A stretch of DNA of 27,302 nt from DSOS01 sp035286585 (GTDB taxonomy: Bacteria > Chloroflexota > Anaerolineae > Anaerolineales > UBA4823): contig DATEDC010000053.1 of assembly GCA_035286585.1 (NCBI GenBank), forward strand, positions 1 through 27,302, in the 5' to 3' direction. The position numbers and the translations under genes were made by a program. Shown piece by piece: positions 8,304 to 15,999 of the stretch. The notes under the pieces were generated by a model, which worked only from the letters and a program-made list of their open reading frames with translations, searched no databases and had not been told where the DNA came from. Numbering within the stretch: the first letter of the stretch is position 1; the number at the start of each line of letters is the position of its first letter.

Positions 8304-8978
8304 CTAAGCCTGCTTGAGCAAAGCAAAGCTCTGGCGGTGAATTGCCGAGGGTCCCAGGCGTTCCAGGGCTGCACGATGGGCGAAAGTGCCGTAGCCTTTA
8401 TGGCGGTCTAAGCCATAGCCCGGGTAGCTGGAGGCCAGCTCGCGCAGCAGGGCGTCGCGGGCGGTCTTTGCCAGGATCGATGCAGCCGCCACGCTCAGCG
8501 AGCGGGCATCGCCTTTCACCAGAGCGATCTGGGGCAGGGGGCAATCGGGCAGCTCCAGATAATCGGTGATCAGGGAGTCTGCACTTACGCTCAGACCATC
8601 CAGGGCGCGCCGGGCTGCCAGGCGAACCGCGGCGAGGATGCCCAACGCATCGATCTCCTCAGCCTGGGCGTAGCCCACCTGCCAGGCAAGCGCGAGCGTC
8701 TGGATGCGTGCCGCCAAATACTCTCTTTGCGCCGGCTTGATCACCTTCGAATCGTTTACGCCGCTCATCGCTTCGGCTGACGCCTCTGCGGAAGCCTTGG
8801 ATTGTAAATTCGGACCGGCAGGGAAGATCACCGCGCCCACGGCTACCGGTCCAGCCAGCGCGCCGCGCCCGGCTTCGTCGATCCCGGCGACGTAACGATA
8901 GCCCTGATCCCACAAACGCGCTTCAAAATAAAAATCCGGGGAGGGGAGCCGACCGCCAGGTTCACGCCCGGGGGCCAT
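8304..8978 (-). CDS. rnhB: Ribonuclease HII
   Basis: This 224-aa enzyme cleaves RNA in RNA-DNA hybrids, including single ribonucleotides in DNA. The signature AGIDEAGRGALAGP (about 31-44) gives the catalytic Asp34 and Glu35; Asp139 (LITDY) and Asp175 (AKTARD) complete the DEDD set. KGDARSLSVAAASILAK and YGLDRHKGYGT are also typical. Between the second strand and NDSK there is an unusual Ala/Ser/Glu-rich insertion (about 59-71) encoded by a mini-palindrome. The ATG at 8978 is preferred because GAGG lies 5 bases upstream. An ATG at 8996 has no ribosome site. The start overlaps the end of the glycosyltransferase gene by 17 bases, implying coupling. Confidence 0.92.
   Translation of the reverse strand: MAPGREPGGRLPSPDFYFEARLWDQGYRYVAGIDEAGRGALAGPVAVGAVIFPAGPNLQSKASAEASAEAMSGVNDSKVIKPAQREYLAARIQTLALAWQVGYAQAEEIDALGILAAVRLAARRALDGLSVSADSLITDYLELPDCPLPQIALVKGDARSLSVAAASILAKTARDALLRELASSYPGYGLDRHKGYGTFAHRAALERLGPSAIHRQSFALLKQA
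8770..8795. repeat. GCTTCGGC...GAAGC mini-palindrome inside rnhB
   Basis: A 26-base element beginning GCTTCGGC and ending GGAAGC lies within the coding sequence of rnhB. It has nearly the same length and ends as the intergenic element at 5643-5667. On the coding strand it supplies an extra AEASAEA-like stretch without breaking the frame. Confidence 0.35.
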
Positions 8979-9693
8979 ACCTGCCTCGCAGCGCATTCAG
9001 GTGAATCTTCAAGATATCCAGCACCATGACCAGGGCATCCTGGACTACGTTCAATTTACTTTCGGGGTTGAAATACCAGGGGATCGGCACTTCGACGATG
9101 CGGAAACCGCCTCTCCTGGCAAGATACAGCAGCTCGATGTCAAAGGACCAGCCGGTAAGGGTTTGCTGGGCAAACAATTCTTCCGCAACCCGGGCGCGGA
9201 AACATTTAAAACCACACTGGGTATCGTTCAGTCCCGGCAGAGCCATCAGGCGGATCATCAAATTGATCAGGCGACCTCCAATATGGCGATACTCAGGCTC
9301 GTTATAACGGACCGAGCCCGGGGCTTCCCGGGAGCCAATGGCGAGGTCAAAATCCTCCAACTGGGGAGGCAAAAACCGGGGTATCTCACCCACCGGCATC
9401 GAGAGGTCTGCATCACACATGAAACGGTGTTCGCCGCAAGATTCCAGCATGCCGCGCCGCACGGCTCGACCTTTGCCGCGCTGCTCTTCTCGTAAAACAC
9501 GTAAGCTCGAATTGGGCTTCTGAAACGAGCGGGCAACTTCATACGTCCCGTCCGTGCTGCCGTTTTCCACTACCAGTACTTCGGCTGAAAAGTTCTGCGT
9601 GGATAAAAATGCGAACACCTGCTCCAGGGTAACAGGCAAACGCTGCTCTTCATTGTGAGCCGGGATGATGACCGAAAGAAAAGGGGCACTCAA
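8962..9693 (-). CDS. GT2 glycosyltransferase (dolichyl/polyprenyl-phosphate sugar transferase-like)
   Basis: This 243-aa GT-A fold protein starts SVIIPAHNEEQRLP, then has VENGSTDGT, a RGKGRAVRRGM block and the metal-binding DADLSMP (94-100). These match the Alg5/dolichyl-phosphate beta-glucosyltransferase branch, with later TQCGFKCF and ELLYLARRGGF motifs also typical. It probably transfers a hexose from a nucleotide sugar to polyprenyl phosphate at the inner membrane face for glycan assembly. It lacks the C-terminal TM pair of DPMS-GtrB enzymes. The start codon is TTG at 9693; no ATG or GTG precedes the conserved first strand and the upstream AGGTG is weak. It overlaps rnhB. Confidence 0.85.
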   Translation of the reverse strand: MSAPFLSVIIPAHNEEQRLPVTLEQVFAFLSTQNFSAEVLVVENGSTDGTYEVARSFQKPNSSLRVLREEQRGKGRAVRRGMLESCGEHRFMCDADLSMPVGEIPRFLPPQLEDFDLAIGSREAPGSVRYNEPEYRHIGGRLINLMIRLMALPGLNDTQCGFKCFRARVAEELFAQQTLTGWSFDIELLYLARRGGFRIVEVPIPWYFNPESKLNVVQDALVMVLDILKIHLNALRGRYGPRA

Positions 9694-9715
9694 CAGCGCA
9701 CCTGGCTGATCCTTT

Positions 9716-10543
9716 TTACGAGCTCAGCAGGACAATCAGGACAAACGCCAAAAGGAGCAAAATATTAAAGCCCACCATCAAACCCAGAACAACCCATTGG
9801 CGAGTGCTAAAGGGCATCTTATTGATCAGCGAGGTGATCGGTTCATCGCTAGGCAAGCGATCGAGCAGGGAGGTGGTTTTCTTGCCCTTCGTTTCATCTC
9901 TAAAAGAGAAAGCGTCCTCCTCAAAAGGAGTGGCGTCCTGAGCCTCGCTGATGGATGTCCCTGAGATCAGATCGACCAGCATCTGGATGGCATTGCGATC
10001 CAGGCGACCGCCGCTTTGCAATAAGCCAGCGCAGAAACGCTCCAACCCATCGGCAAGGACGATGCGCACATCCGGTCTGATTGTATCTACGTGAGTGCCA
10101 GGGTCGGAAAAGACCAGCACCGGCTCAATCAATAACAGCGGATAACGGTTTTTCAGGTAACTTTCAACGGCGCGAGCCATCAATGAAGCCCGCGAGATCA
10201 TGTTCGGCAGGACCGGCTTGAAAGTCTCCTGGTGATCATCCATTTGCTCCCAGACATCGCCTTTAGCCCTGAAAATGCCGCGCAGCGCGCTGGCATAGAT
10301 CACCTGAATGCCGGGCGGGCCTACCAGGATCAAGGGGATGGGCACATCCAGCTCCTCGAGCCTCACATTGCGCAGCATGATAAAGCTGTGATCCAGCATT
10401 TGCGCCAGGGAATCTACGACCCAATCCTGCGCCCGGGCGTCCTGGTCCCAATCGCGCCCCAACTTAAGCGAGCTCAGCACACTATCCAGCGGTGAAGTGG
10501 GACCGGTTTTGCCGCTTTCTTCGAGAAGGTCAATAACTTTCAT
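9716..10543 (-). CDS. Tail-anchored membrane protein with NERD-like region
   Basis: This 275-aa protein has no clear family match. Residues about 48-180 look like a diverged NERD (nuclease-related) domain: LRNVRLEELDVPIPLILVGP-like strands, then GIQVIYASALRGI, a GDVW turn, a helix with AVESYL, and PVLVFSDPGTHVD followed by a late strand. The active-site ExK expected after 'GIQVI' is replaced by YASA, so nuclease activity is doubtful. A charged linker (about 200-245) leads to a single C-terminal membrane helix (about 249-273), so the body should face the cytoplasm. GGAG lies 8 bases before the ATG. It sits 22 bases before the glycosyltransferase gene. Confidence 0.6.
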   Translation of the reverse strand: MKVIDLLEESGKTGPTSPLDSVLSSLKLGRDWDQDARAQDWVVDSLAQMLDHSFIMLRNVRLEELDVPIPLILVGPPGIQVIYASALRGIFRAKGDVWEQMDDHQETFKPVLPNMISRASLMARAVESYLKNRYPLLLIEPVLVFSDPGTHVDTIRPDVRIVLADGLERFCAGLLQSGGRLDRNAIQMLVDLISGTSISEAQDATPFEEDAFSFRDETKGKKTTSLLDRLPSDEPITSLINKMPFSTRQWVVLGLMVGFNILLLLAFVLIVLLSS

Positions 10544-10629
10544 CTTTAGCGCTCCTCAGTCAAGGCTTGTTTCATTCCCGGGCATACGGGGAGGGGAAAT
10601 TGCACTGCCGCCGAATTCTATCTCCAGCT

Positions 10630-10941
10630 TTAGACCACTGGCACGCCATCCAAACGATCCCGATCTGCCTGCGCCTCTCCTACAATCAGCACATCCTTAT
10701 CGCCAAAGCGGACCAACCTCAAAGGCTGGGTAATCTCGAAGGTGCCGCCCATCAGGGGTATTCGGCGCCCAACCACATATTTCTTGCCGTTTTTCAAACG
10801 TTGGATCAATGTCTGGCGGTCAATCAATACCCAATCGGTAAATATAGCCCCCCGGCGCTCAAAGGCACGCACCCAGTCAACTTCTCCATCCGGCTTGTAA
10901 TGTACAGACTCCACCACCCCATCATACTTCGGCTTTGCCAT
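10630..10941 (-). CDS. Conserved small protein of unknown function
   Basis: This 103-aa protein has no membrane segment and alternates short strands and charged turns (for example YDGVVESVHYKPDGEVDWVR near the N-terminus), suggesting a small beta-rich fold. GGGGAG is 9 bases before the ATG. It lies 86 bases upstream of the NERD-like gene in the same direction, and between that gene and tRNA-Pro. No function can be assigned. Confidence 0.6.
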   Translation of the reverse strand: MAKPKYDGVVESVHYKPDGEVDWVRAFERRGAIFTDWVLIDRQTLIQRLKNGKKYVVGRRIPLMGGTFEITQPLRLVRFGDKDVLIVGEAQADRDRLDGVPVV

Positions 10942-11012
10942 GTTCGATGCTCCCCGTGATCACGATTCCACATCAACCCAGAGAACCGAGAAACTATGCC
11001 ACCTACGTCCTG

Positions 11013-11086
11013 TCGGGGCGGGCGGACTCGAACCGCCGACCCCCGCGTCCCAAACGCGGTGCGCTACCGGACTGCGCTACGCCCCG
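11013..11086 (-). tRNA. tRNA-Pro (anticodon TGG)
   Basis: The minus strand folds as a full cloverleaf: acceptor CGGGGCG/CGCCCCG, D-stem GCGC/GCGC with loop AGTCCGGTA, anticodon stem CCGCG/CGCGG with loop TTTGGGA, variable GGGTC, and T-stem GGCGG/CCGCC with loop TTCGAGT. The anticodon at positions 34-36 is TGG, decoding proline. The discriminator base is A (11013). CCA is not encoded and must be added enzymatically. Confidence 0.97.
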
Positions 11087-11095
11087 AGCGAGTTG

Positions 11096-11125
11096 AGTAT
11101 AATGCGAAGTAGTCACAAAAGTCAA
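11096..11125 (-). promoter_or_regulatory. Sigma-70 type promoter of tRNA-Pro
   Basis: On the minus strand TTGACT (11125-11120) and TATACT (11101-11096) are separated by 18 bases. The predicted start is only 2-4 bases before the tRNA 5' end, so the primary transcript has almost no leader. The -35 region overlaps the ribosome site of the divergent crotonase gene. Confidence 0.65.
11098..11103 (+). promoter_or_regulatory. Candidate -10 box for the crotonase gene
   Basis: A perfect TATAAT on the plus strand lies 31 bases before the ATG at 11135. No good -35 exists because that position is inside the tRNA gene. It shares bases with the divergent tRNA -10. Confidence 0.35.
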
Positions 11126-11134
11126 GGAGATAGC

Positions 11135-11899
11135 ATGTCGGTCACACTTTCTACCCTCGAGCCAGGGATTGCTCTCTTACAGGTAAAGCGGCCTGAAGTG
11201 CGCAATGCCCTGGACTGGCAGGCGATGAATGACTTCGCCGCCTGCGTCGAACAGGCTCAGAGCATGGATGGCTTGCACGCCCTGGTATTGACGGGCAGCC
11301 GCGAGGCGTTCATCGCCGGCGGCGATCTGAAAGCGCTCGCCGCCTACCCACAGGCTGAAGATGGCTCTCGCCTCTCCACCTTGATGGGCAATGCTTTGAG
11401 ACAACTGGAAGCCCTGCCAATCGCGACCATCGCCGCCATGAACGGCCCGGCGCGAGGCGGCGGCGCGGAAATCGCCCTGGCTTGCGACCTAAGGGTGGTG
11501 GACGCGGGCGCAGATTTCGGCTTCGTGCAGGTGAATCTGGGGCTTACGCCAGGTTGGGGCGCCGGGCAACGGCTGCTGCACCTGGTGGGATATGCCCGGT
11601 CAATTGAATGGCTGGCAACCGGCCGGGTTTTGAGAGCACAAGAAGCCTATGACTGCGGCCTGGCAAACCGGATCTCTCCACCTGGGGAGGCGCTGGCAGT
11701 CGCCCTGGAGCTGGCGCGCCAGATCGCCTCGCAGCCATTGGAGGCCGTGCGAGCCATCAAGCGCCTGCTGCGCGGCGGGCTGCTGTTGCCCGCGACCATG
11801 GCAGCCGCGCTCGAGCAAAGCGAGTTTCCCCCGCTGTGGGCGTCCAGCGAGCATTTGCACGCCGTCGAGCGGTTCTTGAATCGAAACAGCTCTCGGTGA
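11135..11899 (+). CDS. Enoyl-CoA hydratase/isomerase (crotonase) family protein
   Basis: This 254-aa crotonase has AGGDLKALA (oxyanion-hole segment, about 61-69) and NGPARGGGAEIALACDLR (about 103-120). Glu112 matches the first catalytic Glu (rat Glu144). The second catalytic position (rat Glu164, usually FGxPE) reads FGFVQ, so it is Gln132. PGWGAGQRL follows as expected. With only one acid, classical hydration of 2-enoyl-CoA is less certain; isomerase or other CoA chemistry is possible. The ATG at 11135 has AAGGAG about 6 bases upstream. The longer frame from 10940 runs through the tRNA gene and is not real. The methyltransferase gene starts 2 bases after the stop. Confidence 0.87.
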   Translation: MSVTLSTLEPGIALLQVKRPEVRNALDWQAMNDFAACVEQAQSMDGLHALVLTGSREAFIAGGDLKALAAYPQAEDGSRLSTLMGNALRQLEALPIATIAAMNGPARGGGAEIALACDLRVVDAGADFGFVQVNLGLTPGWGAGQRLLHLVGYARSIEWLATGRVLRAQEAYDCGLANRISPPGEALAVALELARQIASQPLEAVRAIKRLLRGGLLLPATMAAALEQSEFPPLWASSEHLHAVERFLNRNSSR

Positions 11900-11900
11900 C

Positions 11901-12671
11901 GTGGACCTCTCAACCGAGCTGGCCTCGCTCTACCACGCCCACCACAGCCAGGATGCTCTGGATGTCCCTTTTTGGTTGGGGCTGGCGGAGGAGATGGGCA
12001 GCCCTGTCCTCGAACTGGGCTGCGGCAGCGGTCGGGTGTCCCTGGCTCTGGCAAAGGCGGGTCACCGCATGTATGGACTGGACAAGGACCCCGGCATGCT
12101 GGCTTTCTTCCGGAACCAAATCGAGCGACACAGCCACAGCCGCATCCATCTCCTGCAGGCTGACCTGACCAGGTTTCACCTGAACTGCAAGTTCCCCCTG
12201 ATCATCCTGCCGTGCAACACCTACAGCACGCTCACGCCTGATGAGCGCCAGTCCACCCTGCGCTGTGTGACCCGCCACCTGCAGCCCGGCGGCTACTTTG
12301 CGGTCAGCCTGCCGAACCCGGCTGCGTTGCTGGAATTACCACCTCGCGGCGAGGCGGAGCTCGAGACGGTCTTTCCCCACCCGCGGGATGGAGAGCCGGT
12401 GCAGGTGAGCAGCAGTTGGCGGCGCTCAGGGCGTCAGCTTGTCTTTGAATGGCATTACGACCATCTGCTGCCCGACGGCCAGGTGAAGCGGCACAGCATG
12501 CACATCCGCCAAAACCTGACGCCGGTCGATGCATACCGGGAGGAAATTCAGCAGGCCGGGCTCAAGATAGCTTTTTTGTACGGCGATTACAACCGCTCGA
12601 GTTATACACCGCACGCGCCGCATTTGATCCTGGAGGCGACCAGCCAGCAGGTCGCGGAGAGTGCTTTCTAA
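11901..12671 (+). CDS. Class I SAM-dependent methyltransferase
   Basis: This 256-aa protein carries the Rossmann SAM-binding motif VLELGCGSGRVSLALA (36-51), followed by GLDKDPGML (59-67) and a motif IV-like PLIILPCNTYSTL. A beta-rich C-terminal half contains EWHYDHLLPDG. This layout is usual for Methyltransf_25/11-type small-molecule methyltransferases; the substrate is unknown. The start is GTG at 11901, one base after the crotonase stop, suggesting translational coupling. No nearby ATG would keep the conserved DVPFW element that precedes motif I. Confidence 0.85.
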   Translation: MDLSTELASLYHAHHSQDALDVPFWLGLAEEMGSPVLELGCGSGRVSLALAKAGHRMYGLDKDPGMLAFFRNQIERHSHSRIHLLQADLTRFHLNCKFPLIILPCNTYSTLTPDERQSTLRCVTRHLQPGGYFAVSLPNPAALLELPPRGEAELETVFPHPRDGEPVQVSSSWRRSGRQLVFEWHYDHLLPDGQVKRHSMHIRQNLTPVDAYREEIQQAGLKIAFLYGDYNRSSYTPHAPHLILEATSQQVAESAF

Positions 12672-12706
12672 CAAAATATCTATGTTCTGCTTGCGCTCCT
12701 CTGACA

Positions 12707-12727
12707 TTGGTTGGGTAACATAACCAA
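12707..12727. promoter_or_regulatory. Inverted repeat upstream of hsp20 (possible operator)
   Basis: TTGGTT (12707-12712) and AACCAA (12722-12727) form a perfect 6-bp dyad with a 9-base spacer, 65 bases before the Hsp20 ATG. The spacing equals that of CIRCE heat-shock operators, but the sequence does not match CIRCE. Promoter boxes here are unclear. Confidence 0.3.
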
Positions 12728-12791
12728 GCAAGACGACAAACGATCATAAAACAAACCACAAGCTGATAGAAATTATTCAGAGGAGACAAAA

Positions 12792-13220
12792 ATGACCATC
12801 TACATTTCCCCCTACCGCCGCATGGCAACTCTGCGCGAGGCGATGAACCGCGTGTTCGAAGAGACCCTTCCCGAGAGCACATCTGGCGAACGCGAGATGA
12901 TGCTGGCAGTGGACGTCCAGGCCGAAGATGAGGCTTACGAGATCACCGCCCTGGTGCCCGGCCTGGAAGCCGACGACCTGAGTATTGAGGTTTTGAACAA
13001 TACCGTGGCGCTGCGCGGCGAGTTCGCTTCGAACGAAAAGGGCGAGGCGAAGTTCTTGATCAGTGAGCTGCCCGCCGGCCGTTTCAGCCGCGTGATCACG
13101 CTGCCGACTGCGCTGGATCCCGCCAAGGCAGAAGCCAGCATTAAAAACGGCTTGCTGCGCCTGCGTGTCCCCAAAGCCGAAGCGCACCGCCCTAAGACGA
13201 TCAAGGTCATCAGCGGGTAA
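12792..13220 (+). CDS. Hsp20 / alpha-crystallin small heat-shock protein
   Basis: This 142-aa protein is an ATP-independent holdase that binds unfolding proteins. The alpha-crystallin domain spans about 38-130: it begins LAVDVQAEDEAYEI, includes ALVPGLEADDLSIEVLNNTVALRGE, and ends with KNGLLRLRVPKAE, the usual L-x-NG-L-L-x-V block. The C-terminal tail contains an IxV motif (IKV) for oligomer assembly. The N-terminal arm is short. AGGAG is 7 bases before the ATG. A strong terminator follows, so it is transcribed alone. Confidence 0.95.
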   Translation: MTIYISPYRRMATLREAMNRVFEETLPESTSGEREMMLAVDVQAEDEAYEITALVPGLEADDLSIEVLNNTVALRGEFASNEKGEAKFLISELPAGRFSRVITLPTALDPAKAEASIKNGLLRLRVPKAEAHRPKTIKVISG

Positions 13221-13253
13221 TTCATTTTCGGATAAAAACTAAATATTGGTAAG

Positions 13254-13294
13254 CGCGTGGAGGGCGGGAACGATCCGCCCTCCACGCGTTATTT
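13254..13294 (+). terminator. Strong Rho-independent terminator after hsp20
   Basis: A perfect 14-bp GC-rich stem, CGCGTGGAGGGCGG (13254-13267) with CCGCCCTCCACGCG (13275-13288), encloses a 7-base loop and is followed by TTATTTC. Confidence 0.85.
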
Positions 13295-13351
13295 CATCAG
13301 GTTGGCCGTGTCCTGAGCACCAATGCTTGATGAATGGGTTTACCTGCCTGC

Positions 13352-13360
13352 TGGTATACT
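13352..13360 (+). promoter_or_regulatory. Extended -10 promoter (TGGTATACT) of the rhomboid gene
   Basis: TGG (13352-13354) followed by TATACT (13355-13360) lies about 84 bases before the ATG at 13444 and just after the hsp20 terminator. No convincing -35 is present. Confidence 0.5.
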
Positions 13361-13443
13361 ATAGGCAGCAATACGCGATGGTTTGCCAGGCTGCGCTTCC
13401 CCACATTACCGGTTCAGAAAGCCGATCAGAAAGCATATAAACC

Positions 13444-14169
13444 ATGCTCCCATTACGCGATACCATCCGCTCGTATTCATTCCCGATCGTAAATATATGC
13501 CTGATTGTGATCAACACACTGGCTTTCTTCTTCGAAATCAGCCTTTCGCCGCAGGGCTTAAACCGATTGATTTTTAACTTCGGCCTGGTGCCGGCGAGAT
13601 TGAACCTTTTCGACCCCATCGCCGCGCTGCTGGGTCCGGGACCCTGGCTGACCTTATTAACCCACATGTTTCTGCATGGCGGCTGGGTGCATTTCCTCAG
13701 TAACATGTGGATCCTGTTCATTTTTGGCGACAATGTTGAAGATCGCATGGGGCATGGACGCTTCCTGATCTTCTATCTCCTGAGCGGCCTGGTTTCCGGC
13801 ATGATGCAGGCGCTGGTCAATCCATCGAGCCAGGTTCCCGCCATCGGCGCCAGCGGCGCGATCGCCGGCGTCTTAGGCGCTTACTTTGTGCTTTTCCCGG
13901 GGGCGCGCGTGGTGACCCTGATCCCCATTTTTTTGTTTCCCTGGTTCGTAGAAATCCCGGCCCTCTTTTACCTGGGATTCTGGTTCGTTTCCCAACTATA
14001 TTCAGGCCTGGCCGCTCTCAACGTGCCAGAGGCAGCCAGCATGGGTGGGATCGCCTGGTGGGCTCACATCGGCGGATTCGCGTTCGGGGTTTTATTTTAC
14101 CGATTGTTCACCCCAAGGATTCACCCGGCCCTCGCCCGGCGGCAACCTAAATACCCTGATGAGTATTGA
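13444..14169 (+). CDS. Rhomboid-family intramembrane serine protease
   Basis: This 241-aa polytopic membrane protein has the rhomboid signature. Ser137 in GASG (135-138) is the nucleophile and His208 in AHIGG the catalytic partner. HxxxN (HFLSN, Asn87) and HGG (78-80) are in their usual places in TM2/L1, and about six hydrophobic segments are present. It cleaves substrates within their membrane helices. The basic loop GDNVEDRMGHGRF is typical. The ATG lacks a clear Shine-Dalgarno sequence. It is preceded by an extended -10 and may head a run that includes the three membrane coiled-coil genes that follow. Confidence 0.93.
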   Translation: MLPLRDTIRSYSFPIVNICLIVINTLAFFFEISLSPQGLNRLIFNFGLVPARLNLFDPIAALLGPGPWLTLLTHMFLHGGWVHFLSNMWILFIFGDNVEDRMGHGRFLIFYLLSGLVSGMMQALVNPSSQVPAIGASGAIAGVLGAYFVLFPGARVVTLIPIFLFPWFVEIPALFYLGFWFVSQLYSGLAALNVPEAASMGGIAWWAHIGGFAFGVLFYRLFTPRIHPALARRQPKYPDEY

Positions 14170-14270
14170 AATGTTCTTGGTTCACAGGGAATCGCAGTGG
14201 TGTATCAGCGGATTTCCCGGCTAACACCCAGGGATGCGGCTTTGCTTTTCACGAGTGAAGGAGAATTTCA

Positions 14271-15008
14271 ATGAACGACGAAACACCGCGTGTAAACCTC
14301 AACACGGCCGACCTGGATGAGCTGCAGAGGCTGCCAGGCGTCGGTCCTGCCATGGCTGAGCGCATCCTGGCAGCTCGGCCATTCGACTCGATCGAAGATC
14401 TGCAACGGGTGAGCGGCATTGGAGCCTCAGTCCTTGAGAATATACGCCGGTTTTTACTCCCTCTGGAAAGTGAAAGTGAGCCGCTAAAAATGGAGGCTCA
14501 GGAAGCCGAGGCGCAGATCGAGGCAGAGCCAGCCGGGCCTGAATTGCTGGTGGAGGGGGAGCCCAAAGCCGCCACACAGAGCCAGGCTTTCTGGATATCT
14601 GTTGGTTTCAGCTTTCTGGCGCTTGTGATTGCGTTCGGGCTGAGCCTTGGTTTCCTGGCGCTGGTCAATGGAGGCCTGCGCTACGCCAACCCGGCCCAGG
14701 TAGACGCGCTGCGGCGCCAGGTGGACGGGCTGAGCGCGCAAGCGGAGTTTGTCCAACAAGATCTCAACGGCTTGCGCACGCGCGTAGATGAATTGGAGGG
14801 CTTGAGTGGGCGGGTTGGCGAGGTGGAAAAAGCCGCCGCGCAACTGCGCAGCGACATGGATGAGGCTGCCTCAAGCATCGTCCAGCTCACTGCCAGCATG
14901 GCAGAGCTAACCACCAGCGTGGAGGAATTGCAATCCCGCACCAACCGCTTTGAAAATTTCCTAAACGGCCTGCGAGAGCTGCTCAGCGGAGTTTTTGAGT
15001 CTGAGTGA
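14271..15008 (+). CDS. Helix-hairpin-helix (ComEA-like) head, TM, coiled-coil protein
   Basis: This 245-aa protein starts with a duplicated helix-hairpin-helix domain (about 8-62): VNLNTADLDELQRLPGVGPA then VSGIGASVLENI, as in ComEA/competence DNA-binding domains. A Glu-rich linker (66-100), one membrane helix (about 107-131) and a long heptad-rich coiled coil (about 140-235) follow. In ComEA the TM precedes the HhH; here the order is reversed, so the HhH head is probably cytoplasmic and the coil outside. AAGGAG is 8 bases before the ATG. The next gene has a similar TM-coil design. Function unknown; DNA or RNA contact is inferred only from the HhH. Confidence 0.75.
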   Translation: MNDETPRVNLNTADLDELQRLPGVGPAMAERILAARPFDSIEDLQRVSGIGASVLENIRRFLLPLESESEPLKMEAQEAEAQIEAEPAGPELLVEGEPKAATQSQAFWISVGFSFLALVIAFGLSLGFLALVNGGLRYANPAQVDALRRQVDGLSAQAEFVQQDLNGLRTRVDELEGLSGRVGEVEKAAAQLRSDMDEAASSIVQLTASMAELTTSVEELQSRTNRFENFLNGLRELLSGVFESE

Positions 15009-15062
15009 GCAGGCGGGCAGCGCATCCTGTGCTGTTACTGCGTTCAAAAAGTACGGAGATAA

Positions 15063-15974
15063 ATGATGAGCGACGATACCCCTCAAATCCAGGCCCCGCC
15101 TGCTGCCAGGCAGAATATTACCGCCCGGTCCTGCATTGGGATCATCCTGCGCCTGGCGGCAGCCATCGTGTTGGGCATATTGCTGGCTTTAGCCATCTAC
15201 TACGGCGCACCCGCCCTTTATCAGCAAATCGTGCTGCCTTATGAAACCCGCCTGGCACGCCTGGAAGACGCCCAGAGGCTGCAGGTGGACGAGAACCAGC
15301 TTCTATCCCGCCGCCTGGACAATCTCCACAACCGCATCAGCGCGCTGGAATTGCAGAACGACCTCAGAAAACAAACTCTGGATGAGCTGCAAACCCTGCT
15401 CGCTGAATTGGAAAGCGCCCAAAATGCCAGCGATCAGGCATTCGAGGCGATGCGCTCCGTCTCGAACGAGCGCATCGCGGAGGTCGCCAGGTCGGTCGAA
15501 GAAGTAACCAGGTCCCTGGAGGAGCTGGACGGAAAACTGGCTGACCTCGAAGCCGCCCTCTTCGAGAACAGAGGTGAAATCCAGGAGTTAGCCAGGCGTT
15601 TAAGCGCCGAAGACGCTCCGGTTGCCGCCCTCCGCCGGGAGCTGAGATTGGTCATGGCAATGGAGCTGCTGACCCGCAGCCGGCTCTTCCTGGCTCAGGA
15701 CAACCTGGGGCTGGCGCGGAACGATATCCAGGCAGCCCGCAACCTGCTGGCTGACTTACAAAAGCGAGTGCCCGCCCACCAGGTAAATGCCCTGGGAGCC
15801 ATCCTGAACAGCCTGGATTCAGCCCTGGAAAACCTGCCCACACGGCCAATCCTGGCTGCGGAAAACCTGGAAGTCGCCTGGCGATTGCTGCAACAGGGCT
15901 TGCCGGGTGAACGGATGCTCCCTACAGCTTCTCCGGCGGAGCAGATCACACCCACGCCGGCCCGATCGCCCTAA
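15063..15974 (+). CDS. Membrane-anchored coiled-coil protein (HemX/TPR-like C-terminus)
   Basis: This 303-aa protein has one N-terminal membrane helix (about 25-47), a long coiled coil (about 60-200, rich in Leu/Glu/Arg heptads such as ARLEDAQRLQVDENQLLSRR) and a helical C-terminal segment (about 205-285). That segment has the feel of HemX-type or TPR-like helical pairs: ELLTRSRLFLAQDNLGLARN, then a DLQKR turn. The tail is Pro/Thr-rich. Two adjacent ATGs (15063, 15066) follow GGAG. It lies 54 bases after the HhH gene and precedes another small TM protein, so the three probably form a unit. The protein is probably mostly outside the membrane. Function unknown. Confidence 0.7.
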   Translation: MMSDDTPQIQAPPAARQNITARSCIGIILRLAAAIVLGILLALAIYYGAPALYQQIVLPYETRLARLEDAQRLQVDENQLLSRRLDNLHNRISALELQNDLRKQTLDELQTLLAELESAQNASDQAFEAMRSVSNERIAEVARSVEEVTRSLEELDGKLADLEAALFENRGEIQELARRLSAEDAPVAALRRELRLVMAMELLTRSRLFLAQDNLGLARNDIQAARNLLADLQKRVPAHQVNALGAILNSLDSALENLPTRPILAAENLEVAWRLLQQGLPGERMLPTASPAEQITPTPARSP

Positions 15975-15999
15975 GAGAAAACCAGGCGCGCACCAGGCT

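Noticed and set aside
10940..11134. Long N-terminal extension of the crotonase frame containing 'GAGGLEPPTPASQTRCATGLRYAP'
   Set aside because: This is the translation of the tRNA-Pro gene on the other strand; the true start is the ATG at 11135 with AAGGAG.
12707..12727. CIRCE heat-shock operator before hsp20
   Set aside because: The spacing is CIRCE-like (N9) but the arms TTGGTT/AACCAA do not match TTAGCACTC/GAGTGCTAA; kept only as a generic dyad.
15907..15999. ATG at 15907 as the start of the small membrane protein
   Set aside because: It would overlap the preceding gene by 68 bases and adds Arg/Pro-rich residues without structure; GTG 16000 begins right at the membrane helix.
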